NCBI GenBank assembly: GCA_018241325.1
Contig: JAFEEB010000041.1
Location: forward strand, 23,020-80,347
Length of the DNA stretch: 57,328 bases
Direction of reading: 5' to 3'
Source: Pseudomonadota bacterium
GTDB taxonomy: Bacteria; Pseudomonadota; Gammaproteobacteria; Burkholderiales; Burkholderiaceae_C
In this document: one piece after another, positions 1-10,659 of the stretch
How positions within the stretch are numbered: position 1 is the stretch's first letter
Layout of the letters: each line of letters starts with the position of its first letter
The notes under the pieces: model-generated
The model's database searches: none
Told to the model about the DNA's origin: nothing
The model's input: only the letters and a program-made list of their open reading frames with translations
Made by a program: the position numbers and the translations under genes

Positions 1-638
1 GCGATCACCGCCGGGTTGCGCGGGTCGTCCTCGGGGATGCCGGCCTCGACCTTGCCCACCAGGTCAGCGCCCACGTCGGCGCCCTTGGTGAAGATGCCGC
101 CGCCCAGCCGGGCAAAGATGGAGATCAGCGACGAGCCGAAGGCAAAGCCGATCAGCGGGTTGAGCGCGTGCGCATCGGCCGCCGTGCCACCCAGAAACCA
201 GTAAAAGCCCGTCACGCCCAGCAGGCCCAGGCCCACCACCAGCATGCCGGTGATGGCGCCGCCCCTGAAGGCCACGTCCAGCGCCGGGCCGATGCCCCGG
301 GTGGCCGCCTGCGCCGTGCGCACGTTGGCGCGCACCGACACGTTCATGCCGATGAAGCCGCAGGCGCCCGAGAGCACCGCGCCGACGATGAAGCCAACGG
401 CCGTCTTCACGTCCAGAAAGACGCCGATCAGGATGGCCAGCACCACGCCCACGATGGCGATGGTGCGGTATTGCCGCGCCAGGTAGGCGGCCGCGCCAGT
501 CTGGATGGCCGCCGATATCTCCTGCATGCGGGCGTTGCCGGCGTCTTGCGCCAGGATCCAGCCGCGCGCCCAGAACCCGTAGATCACGGCAATCAAGCCG
601 CAGACAAGCGCCAGAACCAGCGCTGCATTTCCTGTCAT
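1..638 (-). CDS. hppA: Membrane-bound proton-translocating pyrophosphatase, N-terminal part (truncated by window edge)
   Basis: This is the first 212 codons of an H+-pumping inorganic pyrophosphatase, an integral inner-membrane enzyme that couples PPi hydrolysis to ion export. The visible part starts [15 protein letters not shown], followed by the [13 protein letters not shown] motif, several hydrophobic helices, and the conserved stretches [10 protein letters not shown] and [32 protein letters not shown]; the last includes the [10 protein letters not shown] substrate-binding loop typical of the family. The start is set by a good ribosome binding site (GAGGAG, about 8 nt upstream). The C-terminal two thirds lie beyond base 1. 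It diverges from the soluble pyrophosphatase gene at 870 across a 231-bp shared promoter region, so both ways of removing PPi are encoded side by side. Confidence 0.95.
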   Translation of the reverse strand, partial: MTGNAALVLALVCGLIAVIYGFWARGWILAQDAGNARMQEISAAIQTGAAAYLARQYRTIAIVGVVLAILIGVFLDVKTAVGFIVGAVLSGACGFIGMNVSVRANVRTAQAATRGIGPALDVAFRGGAITGMLVVGLGLLGVTGFYWFLGGTAADAHALNPLIGFAFGSSLISIFARLGGGIFTKGADVGADLVGKVEAGIPEDDPRNPAVI

Positions 639-869
639 GAAAGCATCTCCTCGAAAGTCGCCATTGCGCATCGGAGGAGCCGGCCACGTGCTGGGAAGGT
701 CAACGCAGCTGGCTTCTCCACCGCGTTGCTTCCTCGCGTTCGTTGCGAACGCCGATTGGCCAACCCCCCAAATTTAGCGCGAAACCGGGCGCGCCGCCGC
801 CCAAACCGTAAAATCGAGTCCGATTTCAGCCTGCCCCGCAAGGGCATTTTTTTGCAAAAAAGCCACATC

Positions 870-1397
870 ATGTCCCTCGATAGCGTCTCCCCCGGCAAAA
901 ACGCCCCCGCCGAATTCAACGTGATCATCGAAATCCCGATGAACTCCGACCCCATCAAGTACGAGGTGGACAAGGCCACCGGCACCTTGTTCGTCGACCG
1001 CTTCATGACCACGGCCATGTACTACCCGGCCAACTACGGCTACGTGCCGCAAACCCTGTCGGGCGACGGCGACCCGGTGGATGTGCTGGTCATCACGCCC
1101 TATCCGCTGCAGCCGGGCGTGGGCGTCACCTGCCGGCCGCTGGGGATTTTGAAGATGGAAGACGAAGCCGGCATCGACGGCAAGGTGCTGGCCGTGCCCA
1201 TCGACAAGATCCTGCCCATCTACAGCCACTGGAAGAAGGTGGACGACATCAACCCCATGCGCCTGCAGGCCATCAGCCACTTCTTCGAGCACTACAAGGA
1301 CCTGGAAGCCGGCAAGTGGGTCAAGGTGCTGGGCTGGGAGGGCGTGGAAGCCGCCCACAAGGAAATCATCGACGGCATCGCCGCCTACAAGAAGTAA
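870..1397 (+). CDS. ppa: Soluble inorganic pyrophosphatase (family I)
   Basis: A 175-residue cytoplasmic family I pyrophosphatase, which hydrolyses PPi to two phosphates and drives biosynthetic reactions forward. The family signature D66-G-D-P-V-D71-V carries the Mg-binding aspartates; the [12 protein letters not shown] stretch before it and the [10 protein letters not shown] stretch near the end are also characteristic. The length is the normal bacterial one (about 175). The reading frame is open far upstream, but the family alignment begins at MSLDSVSP, so the ATG at 870 is chosen. It diverges from hppA. The intergenic stretch 639-869 has an A/T-rich patch just before the start and nothing else I can name. 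Confidence 0.96.
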   Translation: MSLDSVSPGKNAPAEFNVIIEIPMNSDPIKYEVDKATGTLFVDRFMTTAMYYPANYGYVPQTLSGDGDPVDVLVITPYPLQPGVGVTCRPLGILKMEDEAGIDGKVLAVPIDKILPIYSHWKKVDDINPMRLQAISHFFEHYKDLEAGKWVKVLGWEGVEAAHKEIIDGIAAYKK

Positions 1398-1403
1398 GGC
1401 GTT

Positions 1404-2348
1404 TCAGCCGTCAGAGCGGCGCCCGCCCAGCCGCTCGGCCACCGCAATGCCGCCCAGCACCATGGCCAGGCCCAGCACGTGGTAGGGCCGCAGCGGCTCG
1501 CCCAGCAGCAGCACCGCCAGCGCGGGGCCGAACACGGGGGTGAGGTTGTAGAACACGCCGGCGCGCGCCGGGCCGATCAGCTCGACCGCGCGGATGTAGG
1601 TGATCTGCGACACAAACGAGGGCAGCAGCCCCACGTACACGATGATCCACCAGCCGCGCGGCGTGGGCCAGAAGAAGTCGCCCGCCGCCACCTCCCAGGC
1701 CAGCAGCGGCAGCGAGGCCAGCGCCGCCACGGCCGCGACGACGGCAAAAAACGCCAGCGGCGACACCGCCGGCTTGGCGCGCAGCCCCAGCGTGTAGCCC
1801 GCGTACAGCACGCAGGCCAGCAGCACGCCGAGGTCGCCCACGTTCAGGTCCAGCGCGCGCAGCACCGACCACTGCCCGCGCGCGGCCACCACCACCACCC
1901 CCGCCAGCGTCAGCAGAACGCCCAGCGCCTGCAGCGCGCCGACCCGCAGGCGAAGCACCGCGGCCGCGCCCAGCAGCACCAGCACCACGCCCTGGATGAT
2001 GGCCAGGTTGACCGCGCTGGTGTGGTGCGCGGCGGTGTAGTACAGCGCGTTGAAGCCCGTGAAGCCGGCCACGCCCATCGCCGTCAGGTAGCGCCAGCGC
2101 GGGCGCAGCAGCGGCCAGGCGGCCAGTACCTGCCGCCGCGCCACCAGCCACAGCGCGATGCAGGCCACCGACCAGCGCGCGGTGGTCAGCATCATGGGCG
2201 ACACGTGGCCCACGGCCAGGCGCGCCGCCACCACGTTGCTGCCCCAGACCAGCGTGGTGAAGATGAGCAGCAGCGCCGGCTGGCGGTCGAGCCACGCGCG
2301 CCATGCGGCTGTCGAGGGCAGGGTGGACGAGGCGGGCGGCGCGGGCAT
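1404..2348 (-). CDS. DMT superfamily (EamA-type) transporter
   Basis: A 314-residue protein with about ten hydrophobic segments arranged as two EamA repeats (LLLIFTTLVWGSNVVAARLAV near the N-terminus; GPARAGVFYNLTPVFGPALAV in the second half). EamA proteins are inner-membrane exporters of amino acids or other metabolites; the substrate cannot be told from sequence. The frame stays open to 2432, but the extra 28 residues are polar and not family-like, and neither start has a clear ribosome binding site, so the start is uncertain. The gene ends 6 bp from the convergent ppa stop. Confidence 0.85.
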   Translation of the reverse strand: MPAPPASSTLPSTAAWRAWLDRQPALLLIFTTLVWGSNVVAARLAVGHVSPMMLTTARWSVACIALWLVARRQVLAAWPLLRPRWRYLTAMGVAGFTGFNALYYTAAHHTSAVNLAIIQGVVLVLLGAAAVLRLRVGALQALGVLLTLAGVVVVAARGQWSVLRALDLNVGDLGVLLACVLYAGYTLGLRAKPAVSPLAFFAVVAAVAALASLPLLAWEVAAGDFFWPTPRGWWIIVYVGLLPSFVSQITYIRAVELIGPARAGVFYNLTPVFGPALAVLLLGEPLRPYHVLGLAMVLGGIAVAERLGGRRSDG

Positions 2349-2481
2349 GGCGTCGAGGGTAGCAGCGCGGCGCTGGCGAGTGCGTAGCGCTGTCACCCCA
2401 CGGGTGAGGGGCAACGAAGCCATCGAAGTCAATGTCCATGCGGCGCGCGCGAAGGTCGAAAGCGGTCAACTGTCGTTTCTA

Positions 2482-2544
2482 GGTTCAAGTCAAATCGCGG
2501 TGCAGCCGGCGGTGATCAAGCGCAAGCAGCTATCGAAACAATAG
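2482..2544. repeat. Short interspersed palindromic repeat, copy A (intergenic)
   Basis: About 63 bp containing the core ATCAAGCGCAAGCAGCTATC followed by an A-rich end, preceded by a TCAAATCG-like opposite end. The same layout (TTTTGA-like end, GC-rich middle with GCGCAAGCAGCTAT, A-rich end) recurs at 3972, 6319, 8121 and 33309. I recognise it as a repeat scattered through Comamonadaceae genomes. This copy lies between the divergent transporter gene and the DUF2868 gene. Confidence 0.65.
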
Positions 2545-2609
2545 TCGGTGCGCGGTGGGAGGTCGGCGCCCAAGCGCGGCGATCGGGCAAGGATAATGAG
2601 CCGCGACCC

Positions 2610-4055
2610 ATGATGCCGACCGACCCGCCCTCCGCATTCGAGCACGCCAGCCCGCTGGCGCGGGCGCTGGTGACCGCGGCCGTGCAGCGCATCGAGACGG
2701 CCGGTGCGCTCGATGATGCGGCCGAGTTGCGCCAGGCCTTCGCCGCCCAGCCCACGCGCGCCGCGCAGGTGCAGGCGCGCGCCTGGCTGCTGGGCCAGCG
2801 CCTGGGCCTGCCGCAGGAGCTGGCGCGCTGGCGCCTGTGGGGCGGCTGGGTGGCGCTGGCGCTGGCGGTGTTGGTCGCGCTGGCGGGCCTGGCCGCGGGG
2901 CGCAGCGTGCTGGCGCCCGACCGCAGCATCAACGCCGTGGCGGCCTTCGTCAGCCTGCTGGGGCTGCACGCGCTCACGCTCACCGTCTGGCTGCTGGGGC
3001 TGCTGGCCACGCTGGCGGGGCTGCACGTGCGGCTGGGCGACTGGTCGCTGGGCCGGCTGGCGCTGGGGCTGGTGGCGCGCTGGCCCCTGGACCGCGGCCC
3101 GCATGCGCTGGAGCTGTGGCGCAGCTTTGGCGCGGTGATGCAGCGCCAGCGCCTGTGGCCCTGGCTCACGGGGCTGCTCAGCCACGGCATCTGGACGGTG
3201 GCCTTCGCGCTGACGCTGGCGGTGCTGGCCTTCGGCTTTGCCTTCCAGACCTATCGGCTGAGCTGGCAGACCACCATCCTGAGCACCGAGTTCTTCCAGC
3301 ACTTCGTGCGCGTCACCGGCGCGCTGCCCGCCCTGCTGGGTTTTGCCGTGCCCGACGCCCAGGCCGTGGCCCAGGTGGGGCGCGCCGGCGCGGGCTTTGC
3401 GCCGCAGGCGCCGGGCCAGCGCGAATGGGCCTGGTGGCTGATGGGCTGCGTGGCCGTGTATGGCCTGCTGCCGCGCGCGCTGCTGGCCCTCGTCAGCGGC
3501 TGGCGCTGGCGCGCCGGCCTGGCACGCCTGGGCGGCGTGGACATGGCCGACCCCGAGGTGCAGCGCGTGGTGCGCCGACTGGACGCGCTGGAGCCGCCGC
3601 CGGCGGTGATCGACGCCGAGCACCCCGGCGGCACTGACGCGGCCCCGGCGTGGCCGCCGGCCGCGCCCGGTGCACCGGATTCGCGCTTGGTGATCGGTTT
3701 CGAGCTGCCGTCCGACGTGCCCTGGCCGCTGCCCGACGACCCCGCCGCCCCGCCACTGCGCATCAGCGGCAGCCAGGCCGAGCGCCAGCGCGCCCTGCAG
3801 CAACTGGCCGCCGCGCGCCCGCGGTCGCTGCTGCTGCTGGTGCATGGCGCGGCCAGCCCCGACCGGGGCACCGCGCGCTTCCTGCGCGAGGTCGCACCCC
3901 TGGCGCAGCGCGTGGCGCTGTGGCCTGTGGGCGACGACGGCGACGCGCGCTGGCGCGAATGGCTGAAATCCGAAGGTTTTGATGCTGTAGCGCTTGTCCA
4001 ATCAGCGCAAGCAGCTCTTGATTGGATAGCAACGAGCGAGGCGACCGATGCCTGA
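2610..4055 (+). CDS. DUF2868 domain membrane protein
   Basis: A 481-residue protein with at least four hydrophobic segments (around residues 80-105, 110-140, 190-215 and 275-300) in the pattern of DUF2868. Its biochemical role is unknown. It overlaps the next gene, a GTPase with DUF3482, by 8 bp; these two families usually occur as a pair and probably work together at the membrane. The last 30 or so residues are encoded by a copy of the interspersed repeat (3972-4033), so the C-terminus seems to have been extended or rewritten by the repeat. The start ATGATG at 2610 gives MMPTDPP; the second ATG is equally possible. Confidence 0.88.
   Translation: MMPTDPPSAFEHASPLARALVTAAVQRIETAGALDDAAELRQAFAAQPTRAAQVQARAWLLGQRLGLPQELARWRLWGGWVALALAVLVALAGLAAGRSVLAPDRSINAVAAFVSLLGLHALTLTVWLLGLLATLAGLHVRLGDWSLGRLALGLVARWPLDRGPHALELWRSFGAVMQRQRLWPWLTGLLSHGIWTVAFALTLAVLAFGFAFQTYRLSWQTTILSTEFFQHFVRVTGALPALLGFAVPDAQAVAQVGRAGAGFAPQAPGQREWAWWLMGCVAVYGLLPRALLALVSGWRWRAGLARLGGVDMADPEVQRVVRRLDALEPPPAVIDAEHPGGTDAAPAWPPAAPGAPDSRLVIGFELPSDVPWPLPDDPAAPPLRISGSQAERQRALQQLAAARPRSLLLLVHGAASPDRGTARFLREVAPLAQRVALWPVGDDGDARWREWLKSEGFDAVALVQSAQAALDWIATSEATDA
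3972..4033. repeat. Short interspersed palindromic repeat, copy B (inside the DUF2868 gene)
   Basis: The sequence TAGCGCTTGTCCAATCAGCG followed by CAAGCAGCTCTTGATTGGATAGC matches the interspersed repeat. It is read in frame as part of the C-terminus of the DUF2868 protein and ends about 15 bp before the start of the downstream GTPase. Confidence 0.6.
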
Positions 4056-5469
4056 GCCGCTGGTCATTGCCGTGGTGGGCCACACCAATGCGGGCAAGAC
4101 CTCGCTGCTGCGCACGCTCACGCGGCAGGTGGATTTTGGCGAGGTGTCGGCACGCCCCGGCACCACGCGCCACGCCCAGGCGCTGGCGCTGCGGCTGGAT
4201 GGCCAGGTGGCCGCGCGCTTCATCGACACGCCGGGGCTGGAAGATTCGGTCGCGCTGCTGGACTTTTTGGCGCGCCAGCCGGGCGAGACGCGCACCGAGC
4301 GCGTGCGCGCCTTCCTGGCCGGGCCCGAGGCGCGCGCCGCCTTCGAGCAGGAGGCCAAGGTGCTGCGCGCGCTGCTGGAGGGCGCCGACTGCGCCATGCT
4401 GGTGATCGACACGCGCCAGCCGGTGCTGCCCAAGTACCGCGCCGAGATCGAAATCCTGGTGGCCTGCGCCAAGCCCATCATGCCGGTGCTCAACTTCGTG
4501 CGCGATGGCGCCAGCCGCGTGGCCGACTGGCACACCGCGCTGCAAGAAGCCGGGCTGCACGCGCGCGCCGAGTTCGACGTGGTGGCGCCCTTCGTCGGCA
4601 GCGAGCGCGAGCTGTACACCGACTTGGCCAGCCTGCTGCCGCAGCGGCGCGCGCAACTGGCCGGCATGGTCGATGCGCTGGCGCTGCAAGCGCGCGATCG
4701 ACAGCAGGCGGCCGCCCGCATCGTCGCCAGCCATCTGATCGACGTGGCCGCCATGCGCCGCGCCCTGCCGGCGGATGACTTCGCCGACCCACTGCGGCAA
4801 AAGGCCTTCGTGCGCGCCTTCCAGGACGACGTGCGCGGCCATGCACGCCATGGCGTGGCCGAGCTGCTGGCGCTGTTCGGCTTTCGTCCGGGCGACGCCG
4901 AGCTGGCCGACTTGCCCGAGCAGGCCGCGCGCTGGGAGGACGACCTGTTCAACCCCGAGCTGCTCAAACGCGCCGGCACCCGCCTGGGCCTGGGCGCCAT
5001 GATCGGCGCCGGCGTGGGCGTGGTGGCCGACGTGGCGCTGGCCGGCATGTCGCTGGGCGCGGCCAGCGCGCTGGGCGCCACGGTGGGCGGGGCGCTGTCG
5101 GGCGGCTGGCGACCGCTGTGGCGCAAGGCCAAGAACCGCCTGGACGGCGTGCAGGAGTTAACGGCCGACGACGCGCTGCTGCTGTTGCTGGCCGAGCACC
5201 TGACGGCGCTGGCGGGCGCGCTGGCCCGGCGCGGCCACGCGGCGCAGCAGCGCCTGACCGTCAGCACCACCATCGCCCCCGCCGGGGAGGCGCGCGCAAG
5301 CGTGTCGCAGGCCGTGCTGGCGGCCGTGCAAGCGCTGGCGCCGGCGCGCGGGCATCCGCAGTGGGAGCGCGGCGCGCGTGGCGCCCGCGACAATGAGGAG
5401 CGCGCCGAACTGCAAGAGCGCGTGGCGCGGCTGCTGCCGCATGAACCGGAGGAGGAACAGGCAGCATGA
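4048..5469 (+). CDS. GTPase with C-terminal DUF3482 domain
   Basis: A 473-residue protein with an N-terminal Era/Obg-like GTP-binding domain: P-loop GHTNAGKTS (residues 11-19), switch region PGTTRH, and DTPGLED for the G3 motif. The middle and C-terminal parts (from about residue 150) match DUF3482, including a glycine-rich hydrophobic stretch around 315-350 (GAMIGAGVGVVADVALAGMSLGAA) that may touch the membrane. The cellular role is not known. The 8-bp overlap with the DUF2868 gene implies translational coupling. Confidence 0.9.
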   Translation: MPEPLVIAVVGHTNAGKTSLLRTLTRQVDFGEVSARPGTTRHAQALALRLDGQVAARFIDTPGLEDSVALLDFLARQPGETRTERVRAFLAGPEARAAFEQEAKVLRALLEGADCAMLVIDTRQPVLPKYRAEIEILVACAKPIMPVLNFVRDGASRVADWHTALQEAGLHARAEFDVVAPFVGSERELYTDLASLLPQRRAQLAGMVDALALQARDRQQAAARIVASHLIDVAAMRRALPADDFADPLRQKAFVRAFQDDVRGHARHGVAELLALFGFRPGDAELADLPEQAARWEDDLFNPELLKRAGTRLGLGAMIGAGVGVVADVALAGMSLGAASALGATVGGALSGGWRPLWRKAKNRLDGVQELTADDALLLLLAEHLTALAGALARRGHAAQQRLTVSTTIAPAGEARASVSQAVLAAVQALAPARGHPQWERGARGARDNEERAELQERVARLLPHEPEEEQAA

Positions 5470-5620
5470 CTTCAAGTTCTCGCCCATCCGGGCGAAGGGC
5501 GATGATTTGTCGCGCTTTCACGGCACCAACGAGCGCCTGGCTGTGACAAATTACGCCGATGCGATCCGTTTCTATCACCGCCTGATCGGGCAGATGGCGG
5601 CCGCGCGCAGCCAATCTTGA
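5465..5620 (+). pseudogene. Remnant: C-terminal end of an M20-family (CPS1-like) carboxypeptidase
   Basis: The frame reads HDFKFSPIRAKGDDLSRFHG, then TNERLAVTNYADAIRFYHRL, ending in a stop at 5620. This is the conserved C-terminal tail of M20-family carboxypeptidases, in which the FHGTNER motif supplies a metal/substrate histidine. The remaining ~430 residues of such an enzyme are absent: upstream is the end of the GTPase gene. So this is a 52-codon relic left by a deletion whose breakpoint lies at about 5462, right against the GTPase stop codon. Confidence 0.65.
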
Positions 5621-5666
5621 TAGGGTAGGGCTTGTTGCCGCTCCGGTTCCCATCAACAATACGCAC

Positions 5667-6005
5667 ATGACCACCATCGCATCCAAGCTCTCGCTGGCCA
5701 CCTTGGCCCTGATGGCCGCCGCCGGCGCCCAGGCCGGTTGCTACACCGTACTGAACGCCAAGGGCGACATCGTGTCGCAAACGTCCACGCCCCCGGTGGA
5801 CATGGCGCGGCAACTCGACCAGACCGTGCCCCAGCGCTACGGCGCCGGCGCCGACATGGTGTTCGGCATTGCCGACGCCGACTGCGGCCCGCCGGCCGAG
5901 CCTTACGAGGCCCTGCTGACCCCGGTGGTCAGCCAGTCCGCCGCGCCGGCCAGGGCATCCGCCCGGCGCACGCTGCGGCGCGCGCCCAAGGCCGATCGCG
6001 GCTGA
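5667..6005 (+). CDS. Small exported protein of unknown function
   Basis: A 112-residue protein with a clear Sec signal peptide (MTTIASKLSLATLALMAAAGAQAG, predicted cleavage after AQA at about residue 23). The mature part has two cysteines (GCYTV just after cleavage and DADCGPP), which could form a disulfide, and a basic C-terminal tail (ARRTLRRAPKADR). The sequence YTVLNAKGDIVSQTSTPPVDM looks like a small periplasmic fold, but I do not recognise the family. It sits alone, convergent with the acyltransferase gene at 6012. Confidence 0.7.
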   Translation: MTTIASKLSLATLALMAAAGAQAGCYTVLNAKGDIVSQTSTPPVDMARQLDQTVPQRYGAGADMVFGIADADCGPPAEPYEALLTPVVSQSAAPARASARRTLRRAPKADRG

Positions 6006-6011
6006 TCGCCT

Positions 6012-7301
6012 TCACGGCTCGTGCCGCAAGGGGGTGCGCGTGCGCAGGTGCTCCAGGTACTGCGCCACGCCCTGATCCTCGCGCGCCAGAAAGCGCCCCA
6101 CCGCATCGGCAAAGGCCGGGTGCGCCAGCCAGTGGCTGCTGGTGGTCGCAACCGGCAGCAGGGCGCGCGCCATCTTGTGCTCGCCCTGCGCGCCACCTTC
6201 GAAGCGCGCCATGCCGTGCGCAATGCACCACGCGATCGGCTGGTAGTAGCAGGCCTCGAAGTGCAGGCAGTCCACGCGCTCCAGCGCGCCCCAGTAGCGG
6301 CCGTAGGCCACGGTTTCTGAGCCATTTTGGCCGCCAGCGCTTGCTGGATCGGCGCTGACAGCTATCAAACTGCAAGCAATCGAGGCGCCGTCGCGCTCGG
6401 CGACAAACAGCACCCAGTGCGCCGCCATGTCGCGCGCCATGGCGTCGAAGAAGGCCGGGCTCAGGTAGGGCGCGTTGCCGTGCTCCAGATAGGTGCGCTT
6501 GTAGCAACGGTAGAAAAACGCCCAGTCCGCCGGCGTGATGTCGGCGCCGCGCGCCCAGCGAAAGCGCACGCCGGCCTCCAGAACCTTGCGCCGCTCCTGC
6601 CGAATTTTCTTGCGCTTGTCCTGCGTCAGCGCGGCCAGGAAGTCGTCGAAATCACGCAATGGCCGATGAGGCGCTTCCGAGCCGCCGCCGGGCCGCCCCA
6701 AGGCGGCGAGCGCCCCCTCGGGGGGCAGCGGACCATGCGGAGCAGGGGAGCGTGGGGGGACTCGATTCTTCCAGTGAAATTGAACTTGGTGGCGCGGCAT
6801 CAGCCCGGCTTCTTCGCAAGCCGTCAGGTCGTCGCTGTCGCCAAACAACACGTGCAGCGACGACAGCTTGCGCTGCTCGCACCACGCGATCAGCGCCTGC
6901 ACCAGCGCTGCCCGCGCCGCGTCGCCGCGTGCCAGCAGGCGCGAGCCCGGCACGGGCGTGAAGGGCACGCAGACGACCGCCTTGGGGTAGTAGCGCAGGC
7001 CGTGCTCGGCGTAGGCATTGGCCCAGGCCCAGTCGAACACGTACTCGCCATACGAATGCGCCTTGACGTACAGCGGGCAGGCCGCGGCCAGCTCGGCGCC
7101 GTCCCACAGCAGCACGAAGCGCGGCGTCCAGCCCGTCTCGGGCACCGCGCTGCCGCTGGCATGCAGCGCGGCCAGGTATTCGTGCCGCATGAACGGCGTG
7201 GGCGCGCGCTGGCGCGCCAGCAGGGCGTTCCAGGCCGCGGCGTCGATGGCGCCGGGGTCGGTGACGATCTGCTGGCGAAGGGGGGCGGTGGCTTGGAGCA
7301 A
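6012..7301 (-). CDS. GNAT family (DUF482/peptidogalycan-type) N-acyltransferase, carrying two in-frame repeat insertions
   Basis: A 429-residue protein of the DUF482 family, two GNAT-like domains related to FemAB-type transferases; typical landmarks are PFMRHEYLAAL near residue 37, DKRKKIRQERRKV around 228, and the C-terminal GARFEGGAQGEHKMARALLP-like stretch (here MARFEGGAQGEHK). Members are about 380-390 residues; this one is longer because two short repeats are inserted without breaking the frame: residues about 178-204 (PPRSPAPHGPLPPEGALAAL) from the 79-bp repeat at 6690-6768, and residues about 310-328 (IAVSADPASAGGQNGS) from the palindromic repeat at 6319-6372. The acyl substrate is unknown. 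No strong ribosome binding site; the start MLQATAPL is the best family match. Confidence 0.88.
   Translation of the reverse strand: MLQATAPLRQQIVTDPGAIDAAAWNALLARQRAPTPFMRHEYLAALHASGSAVPETGWTPRFVLLWDGAELAAACPLYVKAHSYGEYVFDWAWANAYAEHGLRYYPKAVVCVPFTPVPGSRLLARGDAARAALVQALIAWCEQRKLSSLHVLFGDSDDLTACEEAGLMPRHQVQFHWKNRVPPRSPAPHGPLPPEGALAALGRPGGGSEAPHRPLRDFDDFLAALTQDKRKKIRQERRKVLEAGVRFRWARGADITPADWAFFYRCYKRTYLEHGNAPYLSPAFFDAMARDMAAHWVLFVAERDGASIACSLIAVSADPASAGGQNGSETVAYGRYWGALERVDCLHFEACYYQPIAWCIAHGMARFEGGAQGEHKMARALLPVATTSSHWLAHPAFADAVGRFLAREDQGVAQYLEHLRTRTPLRHEP
6319..6372. repeat. Short interspersed palindromic repeat, copy C (inside the DUF482 gene)
   Basis: GAGCCATTTTGGCCGCCAGC followed by GCTTGCTGGATCGGCGCTGA and CAGCTATCAAACTG matches the interspersed repeat. 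Read on the minus strand it adds about 18 residues, rich in Ala, Ser and Gly, between two conserved strands of the acyltransferase. Confidence 0.65.
6690..6768. repeat. 79-bp GC-rich repeat, copy 1 (inside the DUF482 gene)
   Basis: Contains the imperfect palindrome CCCCCTCGGGGGG followed by CAGCGGACCATGCGGAGCAG and GGGAGCGTGGGGGGA. A second copy of the same length at 19226-19304 differs at only about a fifth of positions, and the central 50 bp are nearly identical. Here the repeat is read from the opposite strand compared with copy 2. Confidence 0.75.
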
Positions 7302-7400
7302 GGCGGTGTGGCGAAGCGGTGTCGATCGATTATTGGGGAGATCATGGCTTGGCGCCTGTTCGCTACCATTCGCCCCTGACGCTCATCTTCCCGCATCGAC

Positions 7401-9424
<2,024 letters not shown>

Positions 9425-9537
9425 GCGCCCAGCCCCTGGCTGCGCGGACTTCGTTGCACTTCGCCCGCCAATGCGGGCCGCCGGCAGCAACCGCTTGATC
9501 CCTCACGTCCCGCTGGGCTGCCGGTCACGCGCATCGC

Positions 9538-9564
9538 GGCCACCGGTCGCCTGAGCCGGTGGCC
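9538..9564. terminator. Hairpin between convergent glnB and the IPTL-CTERM gene
   Basis: A perfect 9-bp inverted repeat, GGCCACCGG and CCGGTGGCC, around a 9-nt loop. There is no run of T after it on either strand, so it is either an atypical bidirectional terminator or simply an RNA stem. The rest of 9425-9582 shows no gene. Confidence 0.45.
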
Positions 9565-9582
9565 GGTGCCGGAACGACGGTG

Positions 9583-10659
9583 TCAGCGGCGCCGGCTGCG
9601 CCGGGCGTGCAGGCCCACGGCACCTGCCGCCAGCAGCGACAGCAGCGCCAGACTCCATTGGGACAGCGTCGGCACAGGCGTCGCTGCTGCCGGGGCCGCC
9701 GCTGCGTAGCAGATCCGGACCATGCCGTTGCCGGCGCGCACGCCGTTGCTGCTGGCAAAACCCGCCAGCGCGCCGGCTGCGCCCGAAGTGCCGCCGGCGC
9801 CGCCACCGCCCGCGCCCACGCTGTTGCCGCTGCACCCCGTGGTGCCGGCCGAGCCGCCACCGCCGCCGCCGCCCAGCACCACGCCGCCGCCGCCGCCGCC
9901 GGCGCTGCCGGTGCGCGAACCGAACACGCCGCCTGCGCCGCTGCCGCCGACCCCTGCGGCCGTGCCGGGGGAACCCAGGAAGCCGGCGCAGCCGGCGCCC
10001 GCAGCGCCACCGGCGCCCGAAGTGCCGCCCTGGCCGCCACCGGCGTTCCCGCCGTTGGTCGCGACGTTCGCGCCCGCGCCACCCGCACCACCGCCGCCAG
10101 CGCCGCCAGCGCCACCGGCGCCACCGGGTGTAGGAGCCGGCTGCGTGCCAGTGTCCGAACCCGCGCCCATGGCGCCACCACCGCCGCCGCCGCCGGCGGT
10201 CAACACGCGGTTGCCGACGGCACCGGGCGCTACCCGCACGTCGGATGCACCACCACCTGCGGCAGCGGCGTTGTTGGTTCCCCCCGCGCCGCCACCGTTG
10301 AAGGCGTTGGCCTGGCCACCCACGGCAATGGTCAGCACGTCACCGGCCGTCACAGCCAGCGTGCCCGATGCCAGCGCCCCGAGGCCGCCCACGCCGCCCT
10401 GTGCGCCGACGCCGGTTCCGCCCTGGCCGCCCAAGGCCTGCAGCGACACCTGTGTCACGCCGTTCGGCACGGTGAAGGTCTGGGTGGCTCCGGTATAGGC
10501 GAAGTCGGCCGTGGTCTGGCCGGCGCCACAGGCCGACTGGGCCAAGGATCCGGATGCAAATGCCAACAGGCTGGCACCGGCCAACAGCGTGAGCGCCACA
10601 CCGTGGCGCTGTTTCGTGTTCTGGCGAGTCGCGCGACTCGTCACCATTTCTTTCATCAT
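9583..10659 (-). CDS. Glycine-rich secreted protein with IPTL-CTERM sorting signal
   Basis: About 358 residues. The N-terminus is a long signal peptide (basic start, then VALTLLAGASLLAFASGSLAQ). The mature protein is dominated by Gly/Ala runs (for example AGGAGGAGGGGAGGAGANVA) after a domain containing FAYTGATQTFTVPNGVTQV, a pattern seen in glycine-rich adhesin-like proteins. The C-terminus is PVPTLSQWSLALLSLLAAGA then a short arginine tail: the IPTL-CTERM tripartite signal, thought to be processed by an exosortase of the XrtH type, whose gene is not in this window. The frame opens 15 bases earlier, but GAGGA lies 8 nt before the ATG at 10659, so that start is preferred. The coding strand is extremely biased to GGC/GCC codons. 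Confidence 0.82.
   Translation of the reverse strand: MMKEMVTSRATRQNTKQRHGVALTLLAGASLLAFASGSLAQSACGAGQTTADFAYTGATQTFTVPNGVTQVSLQALGGQGGTGVGAQGGVGGLGALASGTLAVTAGDVLTIAVGGQANAFNGGGAGGTNNAAAAGGGASDVRVAPGAVGNRVLTAGGGGGGGAMGAGSDTGTQPAPTPGGAGGAGGAGGGGAGGAGANVATNGGNAGGGQGGTSGAGGAAGAGCAGFLGSPGTAAGVGGSGAGGVFGSRTGSAGGGGGGVVLGGGGGGGSAGTTGCSGNSVGAGGGGAGGTSGAAGALAGFASSNGVRAGNGMVRICYAAAAPAAATPVPTLSQWSLALLSLLAAGAVGLHARRSRRR

Noticed and set aside
9722-10498. Long proline-rich open frame on the plus strand opposite the IPTL-CTERM gene
   Set aside because: It is the mirror of Gly/Ala codons (GGC/GCC) of the real gene on the other strand; no start signal and only low-complexity Pro-Ala sequence.
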